Shown: positions 21,349 through 33,989, numbered from the stretch's first letter. The stretch: DNA of 64,000 bases from Fennellomyces sp. T-0311 (GCA_025266875.1 JALLLT010000029.1:124001-188000), one strand, 5' to 3'. Numbers and translations: made by a program. Notes: generated by a model not told the origin, from the sequence alone.

Positions 21349-23930
21349 TGATGTATCGTTTTGGAAAGAAAAATAGAAAAGACACAGCTCGCATTTTCTC
21401 AAATAGCCTTAAACTTTAAATACTGTAGGTGAGCGTACTGTAGGCGGGTGTTCAATTTCACTCCCACCCTGCTTGCATGATGAACGGGACTTGCCGAGAC
21501 TTAGCAGAACAGAACGACCGGATACGTGACATAATCTCCACCGATTGGCCCTGTTTCAATCCCTGCTGCCGGACCAGGCTTTCCGGTGATGAAAATCCGC
21601 AACTTTAAGAAGGCTACCGAACATTTTCACCTTGGCTATGCCAATGCGGCCACGCGTCGCCGCATACTTTATAACCGTACAGACGGGCGCACATGCATTT
21701 TATGTATGATAGCGCGCATCAAGTGATCCGAGTACCTTACCGATAGATTGGTACAAAGCTGAAGCTATAGTAAACTTTCCAGTACGTGCCAGATTAATTA
21801 GCCCCGAAGCTTATTCAAGATGACTAAAGGACTGTTGCTCAGTGATGTAAGTATGAAAGACTAATCATCGACGGTGTTTGTAAATACTCAAATCTGCAAT
21901 CTAATAACTATGTCATGGCACATATCAAGCTTCTCCATGAAGCTTGTCATCTACCAGCACCAGCGCGCATTACATTGAAAAAGTAGTTCCTTAGGAAGCT
22001 TGATTTAAGATTTAGATACGTAGGCGAAAACTTTCATTAGTACGTACGTTATTGAGCAAAATTACCTATAGGGACAGGTCATTTAGCCTTCCAAATAAAG
22101 TACATACTTTTCAGTGTATTAAGCAAAGTGCTCCGCGGTCATTGCAGGCATGAATATAGTCAAAATAATTAAATTAATGCCCTGTACCTAAAAGAAAAGA
22201 AATATTCCAAATCGATGGCGGCTATGGTTATAAATCTGAAGCTAGAGTGAAATTTATCGAACTTTTAGGTAAAACGTCAGACGACGCACAGTGAACCTTA
22301 CAACAACAACCGAAAAAAAGGTCAAAAGCAAAGCTCAGAACATAATTTTCGAAAGTTGATATGCCCGGGTCCAAAGTTGGCATTTCTGTTTTAAAAAGTT
22401 TATGTTTAGTTCACAAACTTTGGTGCTTTTTCGAGAAAAAGGTGGTAGCGAATATATATAAAAGAAGAAAGCAGTGACCTCCAGAAAGTGGCATAGTGAT
22501 ATAGAATCCAAAATGGTTCACTCAAAAAAAGTGTTGGCCTGCATCTATGACGTGCTGACCTACTTCAAGCTGTAACTCAGCTCTAAAGAATGCTGACCCT
22601 ACGTACAAAATCAAAGGTTTCGTAATGCTCATGGTTTGGAATATTTCTTATATACGTTTAAAGAGCTCGCAGTTGGTACTAGTTGAAAAGGTATGAATTT
22701 TATTTTGAAGACTTATTGACCTGCTCCTATATGCATTTGGTACTGCATATTCTTTATTTTATGTCACTTGGATGCCTAAAAGAGCATAAAAAGGCATCAC
22801 ATCAAGTAAACCTTCCCTGTCGCCACTGATTTTATATTCGACAAAGCATAATAATACGCTAGGGAAATTTGATAGACGGATTAGTTTTTATACTTACCAG
22901 GAAAATGCTATAAAGATCGTGCTATAAGCCCACAGCCTCTGATCCCCATTTTATAGTAATTTTGCCTCCAACCATCCAAACCCAGTGCACTTTTAACGTA
23001 GAACTTTTTCATTCCAAATGCTTTTTTGCCCTCGACTTTCTTCCCCTTCGCTTATTAAATTTGTCGTTTCCACATCCTGTATTTTGGTCAATTGCATTCG
23101 TAGTCGGCTTATCATTGGCCATATCTCAGTCTCAAGTTCCACTAGCAAAGCAAACTAAACTCTTTCGTATTGCTCCTGATCGGGAGTATATATTACAAGA
23201 AACAAAGCAACCCCACGTCTAACATAGTTCTCCTGCATCGCGGCAAAAGATGAAAATCACACTTTTTTGTTTTTCCTCCGCCACTAGTTCGACTAGTTCT
23301 TAATACCATGAAATCCGTCTCTGGATTCTCTACAAAAAAATATTAATACATCAATGAAATCTGTTCGCATAATCTATTATTTATTTCTATTTAATGAAAT
23401 GATTTTCAAGATAATTTTCCAAAGCATTCGCCTTTGGTACAACCCTGATCCGGCTTTACCGATCAAGTGGGGTAATTCCGTTAACTTGGTCTGTCAGAAC
23501 TTCGGTCTCTTCGACAATATGGCAAAACCATATGAGGCTTGGTGATAACAGGGACATTCGGGGCTATTACACAAAGCATTCGTCTTCCCCCTCTCGACGC
23601 ATCATCTATATCAACACAGAGTGGTTTGATAATAAAACAAAAACCCCATTTTGGTCTCGTCATTTGAAGGCCCTCCCTCGTTAAGCGATATCACACTGAT
23701 ACTTGCATCTTTTTTTCGGATAATTTTTCATCCATCCGCTCCTGTGATTAGCTTTATAAATCATTGGATGCGGCTTTGCTTATGGTATCTTGCTCGCTTC
23801 TAGCAATGGATTTTTCTCAGTTTCTGCGTCAACTAGCTACCCAGAACTTTTAGTGTGCTTTCTTTTTTCGTTTAATTTGTTCCTATAGATAACGTTATCC
23901 GATCGCTGGCTGAATCAATAAAAGTGCTTC
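21349..23930. other. AT-rich gene-poor stretch
   Basis: About 2.6 kb upstream of the dihydroxyacetone kinase gene. The first few hundred bases probably hold its promoter. Beyond that the sequence is AT-rich with scattered T- and A-runs and only short open frames without protein features. A tatatataaaa box at 22455-22465 has no gene after it that I can recognise. Confidence 0.4.
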
Positions 23931-23940
23931 TAGTCAATAC

Positions 23941-25814
23941 TTGTTTAATGCTTTCCTGATTCATCCCATGATCTCCAGTACCATGGACGTATCAACCATT
24001 ATTCACACGCCAATTCGTGTCATAATTCACTACAAGACGCATCAAAACTGGAATCGTTTGGAAAACCTAGGTACAGCTGAACAATTTTTCCACCTGATAA
24101 ATATATCTAACTATCTGTTTATGGACTTAGACGTTTTGAATTAGATCAGGAAATTACCGTTCGAATTTTGGAACCGAGCATCGTTACTCTGAAGATCGTC
24201 GATTTACGTGGCAAAAGTAGTGGTCTACCCAGCGCACACATAGCAATTGATCTGGTCAAAGAACGCCCAAAGTCTTTACACGATCACCATCGAGATCTAC
24301 GAATTTCATCATCGGCGCGATTAGAAATAAATTCCTTCAGTTATGCTCCCATTGGGAGTGCATTTGAATCAACTAGCGATCTCATGTCCGATAGAGGAAG
24401 AGGATCTGATCCGCCTTCTCGAACGTTACCTCGTCTGATATCGCTTTCAATCGAATCGAGCTTAGAGATCGAACGCGCTGTCATATTGAGCACTATGCAG
24501 CAGCACTTTTATGGACTGAAATAGCTATCATACAATAGTGATGTATACTACTATGAAGATCAACGCTAAATATCTACGTACTCTCATTCTCAGAAAGGCT
24601 ACCACCCATCACACTCTCTTGTACTATTGGATCTACTCAACACTGTTTTAGAGATCATCTACGATGACAGCGGTCCTAGCTACGACGAGACATTGGATGT
24701 AATACTTCAAGGTATTACAAATTCTTAGAGACGTTACGGATAGATCTATTGTCTATCGACTCGAATGATCATCGTTGGTTGTAAGCACCTGTACACCTTG
24801 GAGAGCAGCAATTGGAATATCTTGAGTTTCGCGAAAGCTATTGCTGTACTTTCTGCCCATAACAGCTCGTACAGCTTATCGCAGCATGCCCGTTGCTCCA
24901 TCCAATTACGTTGAAAGGCAGTGATTTCTGGCACAACATCGTCTTTAATACTCTTGATAAAAGTACAGGTCTTTCTGATTTTATCATATGCCACAATGAT
25001 ATATGCCTACGGCAAACGTAATGTAAATGCTAGATAAACATGGAGGGATTTCGATCGATGGACTAAAAGCACTGATCATGCAAGCGAAAAATTTGAAACG
25101 ATTCGTATCCAAGCACTCGTACCATGAAGAGAACCCTACTGCATTAATTGCACGAACAGCATCTCTATGTCTTACCACGATGGTAGCACCCCACAGCATA
25201 TATTCAGAAGGCCGCAAATCACAGTCAACAAGATGGCTCGTAACCCCAAGGAACTGGCGACAGGTATTCTTGTCAGTCTATTAGATACTATAAGTGTCTC
25301 TCCGGATATTGAGGAACCTGGTTTGAGCTTTATGCAGCGAATGGCGAAAGATGGACGTGGTTCTCAAGAAGCTGGAGAGATCTGAAGTATACCGATTAGA
25401 CGTTGATCTCCTCTACAGTATCGTGAGCAATATATCGAAGCATTGGCGTCGCTTGTGAATCTTGAATATCTGTATTTGCGTGTTTAATCTGATCAATTCA
25501 GGAAACGGGCACTCGTCAAACTACCTGATAAGATCAAGAATAATCGACATCGTGTGCTCATTACGAAGCATTTTGACGAAATAAGAACAGGGTACAACTC
25601 TGTATATTTATCTGGTCATAGAGCGAAAGAGCTAGAGGATTTGGATACAACGTACAGCATTCAGCACCCGAAACCAAAAATCAATCGTACCGAGGGGACA
25701 TATATGCCAACTCTAGTACGCACAGTATGTAAGTACAATAGGAATATTGCAGCAACTTTGAGCATCTCTGATTCTGACCGGTATTTGCCTCACCAGCTGT
25801 TTTCAGATTTATAA
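23941..25814 (+). other. Unidentified coding-looking fragments (possible gene relic)
   Basis: Several plus-strand open frames in a row have balanced, protein-like composition unlike the surrounding AT-rich DNA: 23941-24144, about 24146-24524 (LEPSIVTLKIVDLRGKSSG and a Ser/Arg-rich end), about 24600-24725 (a Leu-rich stretch with LLDLLNTVLEIIYDD), 25027-25385 and 25554-25814. They do not join into one uninterrupted model, and I recognise no domain. They could be exons of an orphan gene with introns I have not resolved, or the remains of one. Confidence 0.3.
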
Positions 25815-28016
25815 ATAAAATTGAACGCATACATATACGTATTTCTGGTGCGCATCACCTTACAGAGATGACAAATTCAGGTGTTTTCTAGAAATGTATC
25901 GTTAGTAAGGTATGAGTAAGCAATGCTAAAAGGAGTTCACATACGTATGTATACTCCTTAGTAAGTTGCCAGATAAAAAAAAGCTTTAGCAATACTGTAG
26001 TACATAAACATGAGCAGGCTATCATTTCTTACGGGAAATCATACTTGTTTGAGGAACTTGTTTTGATTCATGTAGGGAATGCGAATTTACTTTGAAGCAG
26101 TTCATTGACTCTGCCCGAATACCACTTCTACATTGCCTATGGGGCAGGAAATCCAATATTTAGCAACGTTTAACACATATATTTATAAAAAAACCGACCG
26201 CAAAAATGGAAAGCAAACGTACAACAATGAAATCGGAGGGAATGCGTTACGTGTATCATTCTATTTCAGGTATAATGGAACGGTTGTCATTGGGTCCTGA
26301 ATGTAGGGGCGGATTATTGAGTTGGAATTCACCCATAACGGTAGCCTGTTGCTGTCCTACATCAGGCGGTGGGTGGGTGCACTGGTCCTTCAATATGACT
26401 TTTTTCATCAGCCGTTGCTTAGAACGAGTACGTAATTTTTTTTAGAGCGGACCCTAAATGATTCTATGTACTGAACACCGAAAGAAAAACAAGTCGCCAC
26501 AAAAAGTTTATACGCCAGGAAGTTTGCATTATCTTCCTGTAGATCTTTGCCAAGCCGAGCAATTAATTTCTCTTAGATAATAGCTTGCTGCGTGGAACCG
26601 TTTTGTTTCCACATGATGGTTTGGCGTATAGCCACAGGAACAAGCCGTGTACCATTCTGATCAGCCAAGATACAGCTGATCAGATTATGGTAAGAATATC
26701 TTAGCCGTCCATCAGCCATGTTTTGGATGGTAAGAGCATAACAAAATGAATTTACTCTTTTTTCCCTGCATCCATTCCGCACCAGAAAAGGTTGTCTCAG
26801 GTTCATATTGAGATTTATCCAATCATTAAGGCTGATTCGCATGGCGTAATACAGTAGCCTAATACAGACAATAGCCAACGCGGCGCCAACACAAAATCAA
26901 AAAAAAGATAACCAGGGAACCGGGTACGTTAGCAGATCCAAACGGCAGCTCATCAATACGAAAAAAAAGTAACACTTCATAACGTTATCATTTTAATCGT
27001 TGCGTCAAGCCTCATTCAATAAAACTAGATAGTGCTAGGTCAGACAAGAAATAATTGAGTCGTAATTCTCGAGAAAGATATTCCCCGTGGGAACAGTTAT
27101 CCCTAAAGCAACAGCAAAGGCTTCAATGACATACGTTTATAGTAGCTGTTTATTGAGGTGCATTAATAAGTAGCATAAAGAAACATCGGCCGCAGTTCTA
27201 CCGAGCTCTCGTTTTATCCTGCGGTGTCTTACAAATCAAACGCAACGAAGTTTCCATTGCAGCTACGCAGCAAATTGACTTTTCGATCGGGTGTTTCGAG
27301 TAGAAAGTTGTAGAAGCAGATAAAAACAAGTGCGCCACGTGCAAGGTAAAAAAAAAACGAAAAGAATAAAAAAACAATATACTTTGCTCTGCAATAGCGA
27401 ACAATAGCAAGAGGAATGATTTAAATATATCGGCATTTTGTTAATGCTAAACACAAAAAAAATGTCCTTTGTGCATAAGGCGTGCAGTAGGCCGGATATT
27501 ATATATCCGAGACATTTCCATGGAGACAACCTTGGCTGCGAAACGGCTCCACTGGTTCGGTGTGTCACAATGTCGTGCTTTTTGTCATACCTGATTTGGT
27601 CCTGCGCTGAGAAGAGGTGAAATGTTGTGCCAGACTGCACGGTACTTAGATTGTACACTGCTTCCATTCGGTACGTCATCATGGGGTTGATCACGTTATT
27701 ACTGGAACTGTTCATCGCGGCTTGTCCCGTCTCGCACCAAAAAAACGTGTGAACTTGAGCTATGTCGCAGCAGCCCGCAGCGTCTGGCGGAAAGCGGGCA
27801 AAAGGAGAAGCAAACGATTGCGGCTCCTTGCACCGCCGATTGATAAGGTATGGGGCGTATGTGTGTATGTGTGTGCGGTGTGTATGTGCAAGGGTAATAC
27901 GATTTGAAAGCGTAAAAGCCCGTCTATGGTTGTTGTTGTTGCGCAGCAGATGGGGTGCTGCGAGTGATACCAAGCCACATTTGGGCAACTCCTCGCTCCT
28001 CCCCCAGCGCCGGCCA
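25815..28016. other. Gene-poor stretch upstream of the cyclin gene
   Basis: About 2.2 kb with no gene I can support. Short frames at 26206-26445 (plus) and 26573-26878 (minus) have no recognisable features. The part nearest the cyclin contains a TG-rich microsatellite and becomes more GC-rich, fitting a promoter. Confidence 0.35.
27856..27895. repeat. TG-rich microsatellite
   Basis: Runs of gtgtgtatgtgtgtgcgg and similar units form an imperfect (GT)n tract about 540 bp before the cyclin start codon. Confidence 0.7.
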
Positions 28017-28024
28017 TATAAAAG
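28017..28024 (+). promoter_or_regulatory. TATA box of the cyclin gene
   Basis: Perfect TATAAAAG in a GC-rich setting, 418 bp before the start codon. The sequence after it turns C/T-rich and lacks good coding frames, so it is probably a long 5' leader. Confidence 0.6.
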
Positions 28025-28220
28025 ACGCAAGGTTTGAGAGCGCTTCTCTTTTTCCTTGAGTATTTTCACTTATCAACACCGCATCTCACTACCTGCGACC
28101 CATCTCAACAATCTTATCAGCGCCCATCAGCCGTTTATAAACCGCCTACTTTCGCCTTTATATTTTTTCCGTTGCATCAACAAGAACATCAGCAGAAACG
28201 ACCGTTTGACCACCGTGGAT

Positions 28221-28337
28221 ATGGAATTCATCACGCCAGCAATCTTCTAAGCAATCCTACACCGCACGCAATTCACCTGTCGACCTTTTTACTCTTTTTG
28301 TTTATCACGCACTCACCATTACCTAATGAAACAATAA
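28221..28337 (+). promoter_or_regulatory. Two short upstream ORFs in the cyclin leader
   Basis: Between the TATA box and the main start codon two ATGs each open a tiny frame: 28221-28250 (nine codons, MEFITPAIF, then stop) and 28326-28337 (three codons, MKQ, then stop). Placement in a roughly 400-nt leader suggests translational control of the cyclin. Confidence 0.5.
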
Positions 28338-28441
28338 GCCCATACTTTACTACTATCGAGTATTAGCAAACAACACACCCAACAACCAGCAGAAGAAGTT
28401 TAAAAACCCTAGCCTTGTTTCCCCTTCCTCTCCCCTAACAA

Positions 28442-29632
28442 ATGACTACATCTGATGTTCATCCACCACCGACAACTGCGTTTGAGCCTGCGCCGGTCCC
28501 CGCCGGACCCGACCTAAGGAGCACGACACAGGCTCCAGTACCATTCTATGCTCACCCTTGTACCTTCGACTATTACAATTCAACGGACCCGAACCTATAT
28601 TCTCTCAACAATCCGCGCGCGTTTTCGTCGACTCTGCGGCCATGTACGTACGTCAGCAGCGGTACCACCACCACGGCCAGCAGCGGCAGTCTAGGCAGCG
28701 TCAGCAGCACAGCCAGCAATTACAGCAGCTGCAGCATCTTCAGCGCAGCCAGCTCCAGCTCCAGCTCCAGCTCCAGCAGTCTCAGCAACACGGGCGAGCT
28801 GCTCCAGGCGGACGATAAGCCGTGCGAGAAGTACCGGCAGTTCATGCACTCGTCAAAACAGGAGCGCACCGTCGTGATTGGAAAACTAGTCGGTGAGTAA
28901 AGCGAGGAAAAAATCATGATGGGAGAGAGGTGGTAAAGGTTTCATCAGACTGCAACAAAGGATAAACGCGTTGTATCCGACGAAAGCAACTCGACCTTTA
29001 CCGCTGTGTAGGATAAAAGGCAAATGTCACTATTTGAATGTTCTAAATAGCCCCCCTCTGGTGTAGATGTTTCGGCTGAAATCATCGATTCCATATGGCA
29101 TCCCCGGTTTCTGCAGGATAGCCAGCGCCAGGCGAAGATCATGTCGACCCGCAACTTCATTCACGAGATCCTCAAGCGCTCTAAAACCACGTACTCCACT
29201 CTGCAGATCAGCCTCTTCTACTTGTTTCGTGTCAAAAAGGTAGTACATGAGCGGCTCGTCCGGCGCAACACCGTCCTGCCACCGACCCCACCGTCGTCTC
29301 AGTCTTCGGACGAGGACGACGACCAGCCAGTGCGCAAGCGACAGGTATCTGAGCGGCTGGACGATATCATGTGCTGTGGCCGTCGCATGTTTCTGGCCTC
29401 GCTGATGGTCTCGTCAAAGTATCTGCATGACAAGAACTACCGCAACCGCGCGTGGGCCAAGATCTCTGGGTTGGACATTGATGAAATCAATGCGGCTGAG
29501 TTGGCCTTCTTGCGTTTGATTGATTACAAGTTGTATGTCAGCAAGCCCACTTTCGACAAGTGGTATACGCTGTTGCATGGCTATGTGCAGAAGCAGCAGA
29601 ATACTGATTCGCCAATAAAAAGGGACGTTTGA
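28442..29632 (+). CDS. Pcl/Pho80-type cyclin
   Basis: Two exons, 28442-28892 and 29067-29632 (338 residues). The N-terminal half is low complexity, Pro-, Thr- and Ser-rich, with a poly-Ser run encoded by repeated agctcc units near 28750-28780. The second exon holds the cyclin box: FIHEILKRSKTTYSTLQISL, a Ser/Asp-rich insert, then RMFLASLMVSSKYLHDKNY and a final INAAELAFLRLIDYKLYVS. This is the Pho85-partner (Pcl) cyclin pattern, with the KYLHDK and DYKLYV hallmarks. Such cyclins direct the Pho85 kinase to cell-cycle, nutrient or Gcn4-turnover targets; which one cannot be told. Of two possible acceptors before exon 2, GTGTAG was chosen because only it keeps the frame open. Confidence 0.85.
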
Positions 29633-29796
29633 ACGAACTTTTTTTTTCTTTATCTCCCACACACTCTTCACCACCCTCTTTGTTACCCCCCGTCTCCCCC
29701 AAATCCCCCCGGCCGCAGCCAACTTTAACTCCTTTGCTCACCCCCCAAAACGCTTTCGGAAAATGGTAAGCTGATGATCAGTCTCAAATAAAGCAC
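29633..29796. other. Cyclin 3' flank
   Basis: C/T-rich sequence after the cyclin stop, presumably 3' UTR and terminator, ending where the transposon end begins. Confidence 0.4.
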
Positions 29797-31532
29797 AGTG
29801 TTTCCAAAAAGTGTCGCTATCCAGTAAAATCAATGTCGCTAAACCTTTTTTTGAAAGTATGCCAGTCATATGACTAGATCACTTCACGTGCTTGCCAACA
29901 CCCAATAACCTCTTGGGAGCGTACGAATACAAATATCTTTTCGTACCTACCTCTGGGATGCCCTGTTGCTTATCCAACTACTGACACTTTTTGTTTACTT
30001 TTCTCATATTTCTACTGATACTGCTTACATAAACTGGAAATAACTGGGATACGTCATCTTCGATCGGTTCCTTATTTCTACATTTCTCCCAAACTTTCGG
30101 TAAATGACCAACAAATCCCTCGTAATCGCTAGGCCTTACTTTGAGACATCCTTTCTTAATTCTTGTCATTAAAGTTTCCTGCCTTAAGAACCGCTGCTTA
30201 CCTTTAACATGACTTTTTGCCACTGATCAGAAATTCCCAATCGGATCAATTTCAGCAGAATATGATGGAAGATAAGTACATCGATATCCTCGCCAAGTCT
30301 ACCTCGCAATATCATGGTTTATATCTATGGGAACAGTATCCATGACGATATAATTGCTTTTGTATTGTTCGTACTTGTCCATCTCATCCATTGTCGCTTT
30401 CAAGGAACTGAAATAGTAATCTGTTATAGTGCCGGTGCTTATGTAGTCTTTACCATTAGTCTTCTGTCTCTTAATTGCCTTTGGTACTCTCACACCAACA
30501 TTAACCAGGCCGGAAGAAGAAATGGCACCTAATATGGTCGTTGTTTGATCTATCGTTTTAGGCGTCGTAACGACAGCTTGAGCACCTCTTATAGCATCTC
30601 ATATTAATATGAAAGGCAGCCTCATCAAAGAGACACACAATTTGTCTCAGGGTCAGTTTATTCCCATTGACAAACCCAGTTATAGCGCTCCTTGATATTC
30701 TCGGGGCTATTTCTTTCTTCAGAATGGAAGTCTGCATCCTGAAGAGAAAGATGACACTTGGTTATCGTAAAATGATGAATTGCATTACTAGAAACTTGGA
30801 AGTCAACGAGGCTTTGTTTGCAGATGCTCAACTACTTCAACAACAGTACGATGTGCATCTTCATCAACGAAAGCTTTAATAGCTCTCTTGTGCTCGTCTT
30901 TCAGAATTGGTTTATGGCCAGACTTTTTTCGACTCTCAAGGAAACTGTCTCCACGTTCGCCATACTTTTTGACCCACCTCTGAGCTGTACGAATACCGAT
31001 ACCCAATTGCTTGGCTGCAGCATATGCCCTCAAGCACCTCTCTATCTTTCTCTTAAAAAATCTCTCTTTCTCCTTGATAGTATACCGAGTACACTCACGT
31101 CTTTCATTTGCCTCCTGATATAAACATCTTTATCACTTGGCTTACCTATCTGCATTTGACGTCGACGATGAGGTCGCTACTGAAAAGTTTTCGAAGCTAA
31201 GTTGGGAAGATTCTCCAAATAGTGAGTATGTGAAGCAAGTTTCTCAACAGTAAAGCATTCTTCGCCAACAACGGAATCCATGGGCACAGGGTTACCAGCC
31301 TCATCCATAATATTCCCAAACCCATCGTCGTAAGAAATTAGGATTCTGTGTGCGCATGTTAATAAATTGTAGTATAGTGAAAGAAAAGCCGATACCAAAA
31401 GTTCCATGGCGGCGTTCTATATATATTTGATCTCTGTGCCAAGTGCCAAGGGTTAACTAGCGTTGATTTTTAAGCATGTCACATGGGTGTTACATCGTCT
31501 GATAACACTTTCAAAAAAAAAAGTAGCGACAT
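29797..31532 (-). mobile_element. Decayed Tc1/mariner-like DNA transposon
   Basis: About 1.7 kb, the normal Tc1 size. Inner inverted ends match: atgtcgctaaacctttttttg at 29833 onward and its inverted counterpart ending gtagcgacat at 31532. The minus strand between them carries pieces of one transposase in order: a helix-turn-helix part (about 31033-30803, KQLGIGIRTAQRWVKKYG), a degraded DEAAFHINMR block near 30625, a catalytic stretch around 30493-30299 (NYIVMDTVPI), a YLPSYSAEIDPIGNF block near 30270, and the C-terminus to about 29978 ending in a CRNKEPI motif. Several in-frame stops and frameshifts separate the pieces, so it is inactive. Target-site TA duplications are not obvious. Confidence 0.75.
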
Positions 31533-32029
31533 CTCTTCTTGGGTGATATCATGTATAAACTAAAAACGAAAGGGAGTAGGTACTTGTACAGGGCAAGTGG
31601 TACAAAGTGCAGAAATCTTTGTTGATTCCAACCTTAGGTTCCTTCCTCGAAAAAGCACCACACAATAAGCCGTGTTATGGATGAGGAGGCTCATTATGTA
31701 TTGGATCAAGAAAAAGAAACCGATGAGCTGTTAGGCATCAACTTTCCTTAGTCAGAATCAATAGGTAGAATACGAGGACTAAAGCCAAAGAAAAATAGTT
31801 TTCGGGGGAGTCACCCACTTTTAAGGGATGCTTTTGAATGAACTAGCTATGCTACAATTGGATCCTAATTGATGGAAGTGAAGAATTTTGGTGAATGACA
31901 GCAGGGTAATGATGGTATCAAGGGAAGGGTATTAATATTGCAGTGGGCACTTGCAATTCCGACCGACACATCCTTCTTTTATACGTTGGATTGTACAAAC
32001 GTCAAGACGTGACGACATTGGCTCTTCAT
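31533..32029. other. Gene-poor spacer
   Basis: About 500 bp of AT-rich sequence between the Tc1-like element and the broken gene on the minus strand. No feature seen. Confidence 0.4.
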
Positions 32030-33435
32030 CCTCATCTTACACATCGTGCTTATTGCAACAGATCGTCCAAAAGACAGTGTCAAAAGAAAGAAGTGACTCG
32101 ATATTGGCCCGGCTTGTTAATGAATCGAGTTCTTGGATCGACTTCGAAAATGTGATTGCCAGAACTTCCGTTATGGTATAGTATGGGCTGTTTGGCATTT
32201 TTTGAGTCAGATATACCTTGAGGTTATATCCTGGAGAAAAATATTAGCTCACATAAAAACCGGCATATATTGGTTTACCATGAATTTGGAATCCTAAAAC
32301 GTCCGACATTTTTGACTTGGAAATCGCCTTAAAATTCATGATCGCAAGTCGCAGCAGGTCGTTGGCCAGGCTATCGATGTTTGGGTTCGTTTCTTCCAGC
32401 GTTGCTTCTCCGTATCCTAGAGGGATGCCCCAGCTCAGCTGGTTGACCTGGCAAATTATGGCATCGGGTTGCGTTCTGACAACTTCGTTCGCACTGCCAT
32501 CATCAGGTATAATGTTTGTCCTACATATCCATTAACCGAAAAGAGTTTAAGGGGAACCAAACACAATGGTAATTTCCAGTGGTCAGACAGCACAGTAATA
32601 AAGTGCAGAAATTCTGGTCATATGGTGTGTTATCCCATACAAACTGTCGGAGCACTTGCTGAGCGGGACTTGTACAAAAAGAAAACCAACCATCTCAGTA
32701 AAATGTCACGATCAAGATCTGAAAGTAACGCGGAAAGGATGGGATCAAAAACGCTGCTCCACAATTCCGTCCCTCCCATGGCGACAGTAGATAGATGGGT
32801 CTTATGTGGCAGTTTCTGGATCCTAGATAAAGGCATCAGCATGAAACCAATGGGCAGTGATGATATATAATAAGTCGAAATAAGAACTTGCATATTTGAC
32901 AAGCCAATCAACAGTTGGGCTTCGGAATCCTCTTTATCAACGCTCGTAGCAACCAACTTCTGGACTGCTTCCCGTGTATTGATCTACTTTTTTTTCAAGT
33001 CCTATTGGTATTAATCAGTATATTAGTAATCATAACGAAAACTTAATGTCGTAAAGTTTCATACATATACCAGGTCGACAAAGGAGTTGGCAATATCCGC
33101 AGCTTCTTGACTCACGCCAATAAGCACATTGCCCACGATGCTCTGATGCCAGTCATTTAAAACTTGATCGCCAAAGTGCTTGCGTGTTTAATCCGTAAAC
33201 TGTGATGGCTTTAACAGCATTACATCACTCAAAGCACTAAAAAGAGACGATAGTAATTACTTAAACCATCTGGCAGAATTAAGCTAATGAATCAGTTAAC
33301 TTACATTAGTTCTGGAAAGCCATTTTTCATGCTGAACTCATCAGTTAATGCTGCATCCTTCATAACGTTTTTCTTGAACGCGATAAACTGGCCAGCAAGA
33401 GTTTGGCGGCTTGTTCGTTTTGACGTCTAAGTCAA
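32030..33435 (-). pseudogene. Broken multi-exon gene of unknown function
   Basis: Minus-strand pieces read as one protein when joined across intron-like gaps: about 33429-33310 (QTLAGQFIAFKKNVMKDAAL), 33238-33070 (LNDWHQSIVGNVLIGVSQEA), 32960-32690 (GTELWSSVFDPILSALLSD), 32533-32310 (QPDAIICQVNQLSWGIPLGY, then a helix) and 32258-32030 (YYTITEVLAITFSKSIQELD). Some gaps have good GTAAGT/GTAAAC donors and a CTAAT-CCAG acceptor. The second piece contains an in-frame TAA near 33189 within QFTD-stop-TRKHFG, and the third runs into stops unless a roughly 155-bp intron is assumed. I do not know the function. The coherent composition argues for a once-functional, possibly multicopy gene. An earlier exon may lie up to 34371. 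Confidence 0.45.
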
Positions 33436-33906
33436 ACGAGTGTACGTCAAGCATATCAGCAGAAGCTACGCCTCGAGCAATGTGTCGTATATTTTTAGAA
33501 TAGAAGATCACACCTGCTGTGGCCTGCTGCGGCACAGCGCAGCCTTATGAAAGGCTGTCTGTGCGCATAAAATAAAATTTTAGCTTTTGATCTTGTAAAC
33601 ATCTGCTCTCGTAATTGGCTTTGAGATTGGCCGCTACGCGACGCAAAAGCTATTACGACAAATGCTTACCGGATTAGCTTCCCCATTGTCCTGACTTAGC
33701 TTCCTTTTTTCATGATCCCTATTCAAAAGTTAGAGCTTCCGAAACATTGACCGTAAGTACTGATAGCGTGAGCAATGACGATACCGTACAAATCCAGTAC
33801 TCCCACTGGTCGTTTCTGTATACTTACATTTTCAGCTTCTTGGTCTTGAGTGTTGTTGCACTGCAAATAATTTTTGGTGAATCTTGGTGAATGATTTTTT
33901 GAAATG

Positions 33907-33989
33907 GGTTAAACATAAGCTTTTTAACCGCTTGAGTTGCTAAAAATGGTAGTATAAGTGGTTAAAAAAGTTTATGTTTATGTTTAACC
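33907..33989. repeat. Inverted repeat / hairpin
   Basis: The left arm ggttaaacataagctttttaa (33907 onward, closing in cc at 33929) pairs with a right arm at 33960-33989 that begins ggttaaaaaag and ends gtttaacc, with an extra gtttat in the right arm. Each arm is itself a near palindrome. It could be a folded-back transposon end. Confidence 0.6.

Noticed and set aside
26573..26878. 101-residue minus-strand frame in the desert
   Set aside because: No recognisable motif and no continuing exons; composition does not separate it from the background.
27263..28069. 268-codon open frame on the minus strand upstream of the cyclin gene
   Set aside because: It begins at a non-ATG codon, the second half reads like translated T-rich DNA, and it overlaps the TATA box and leader of the cyclin gene.
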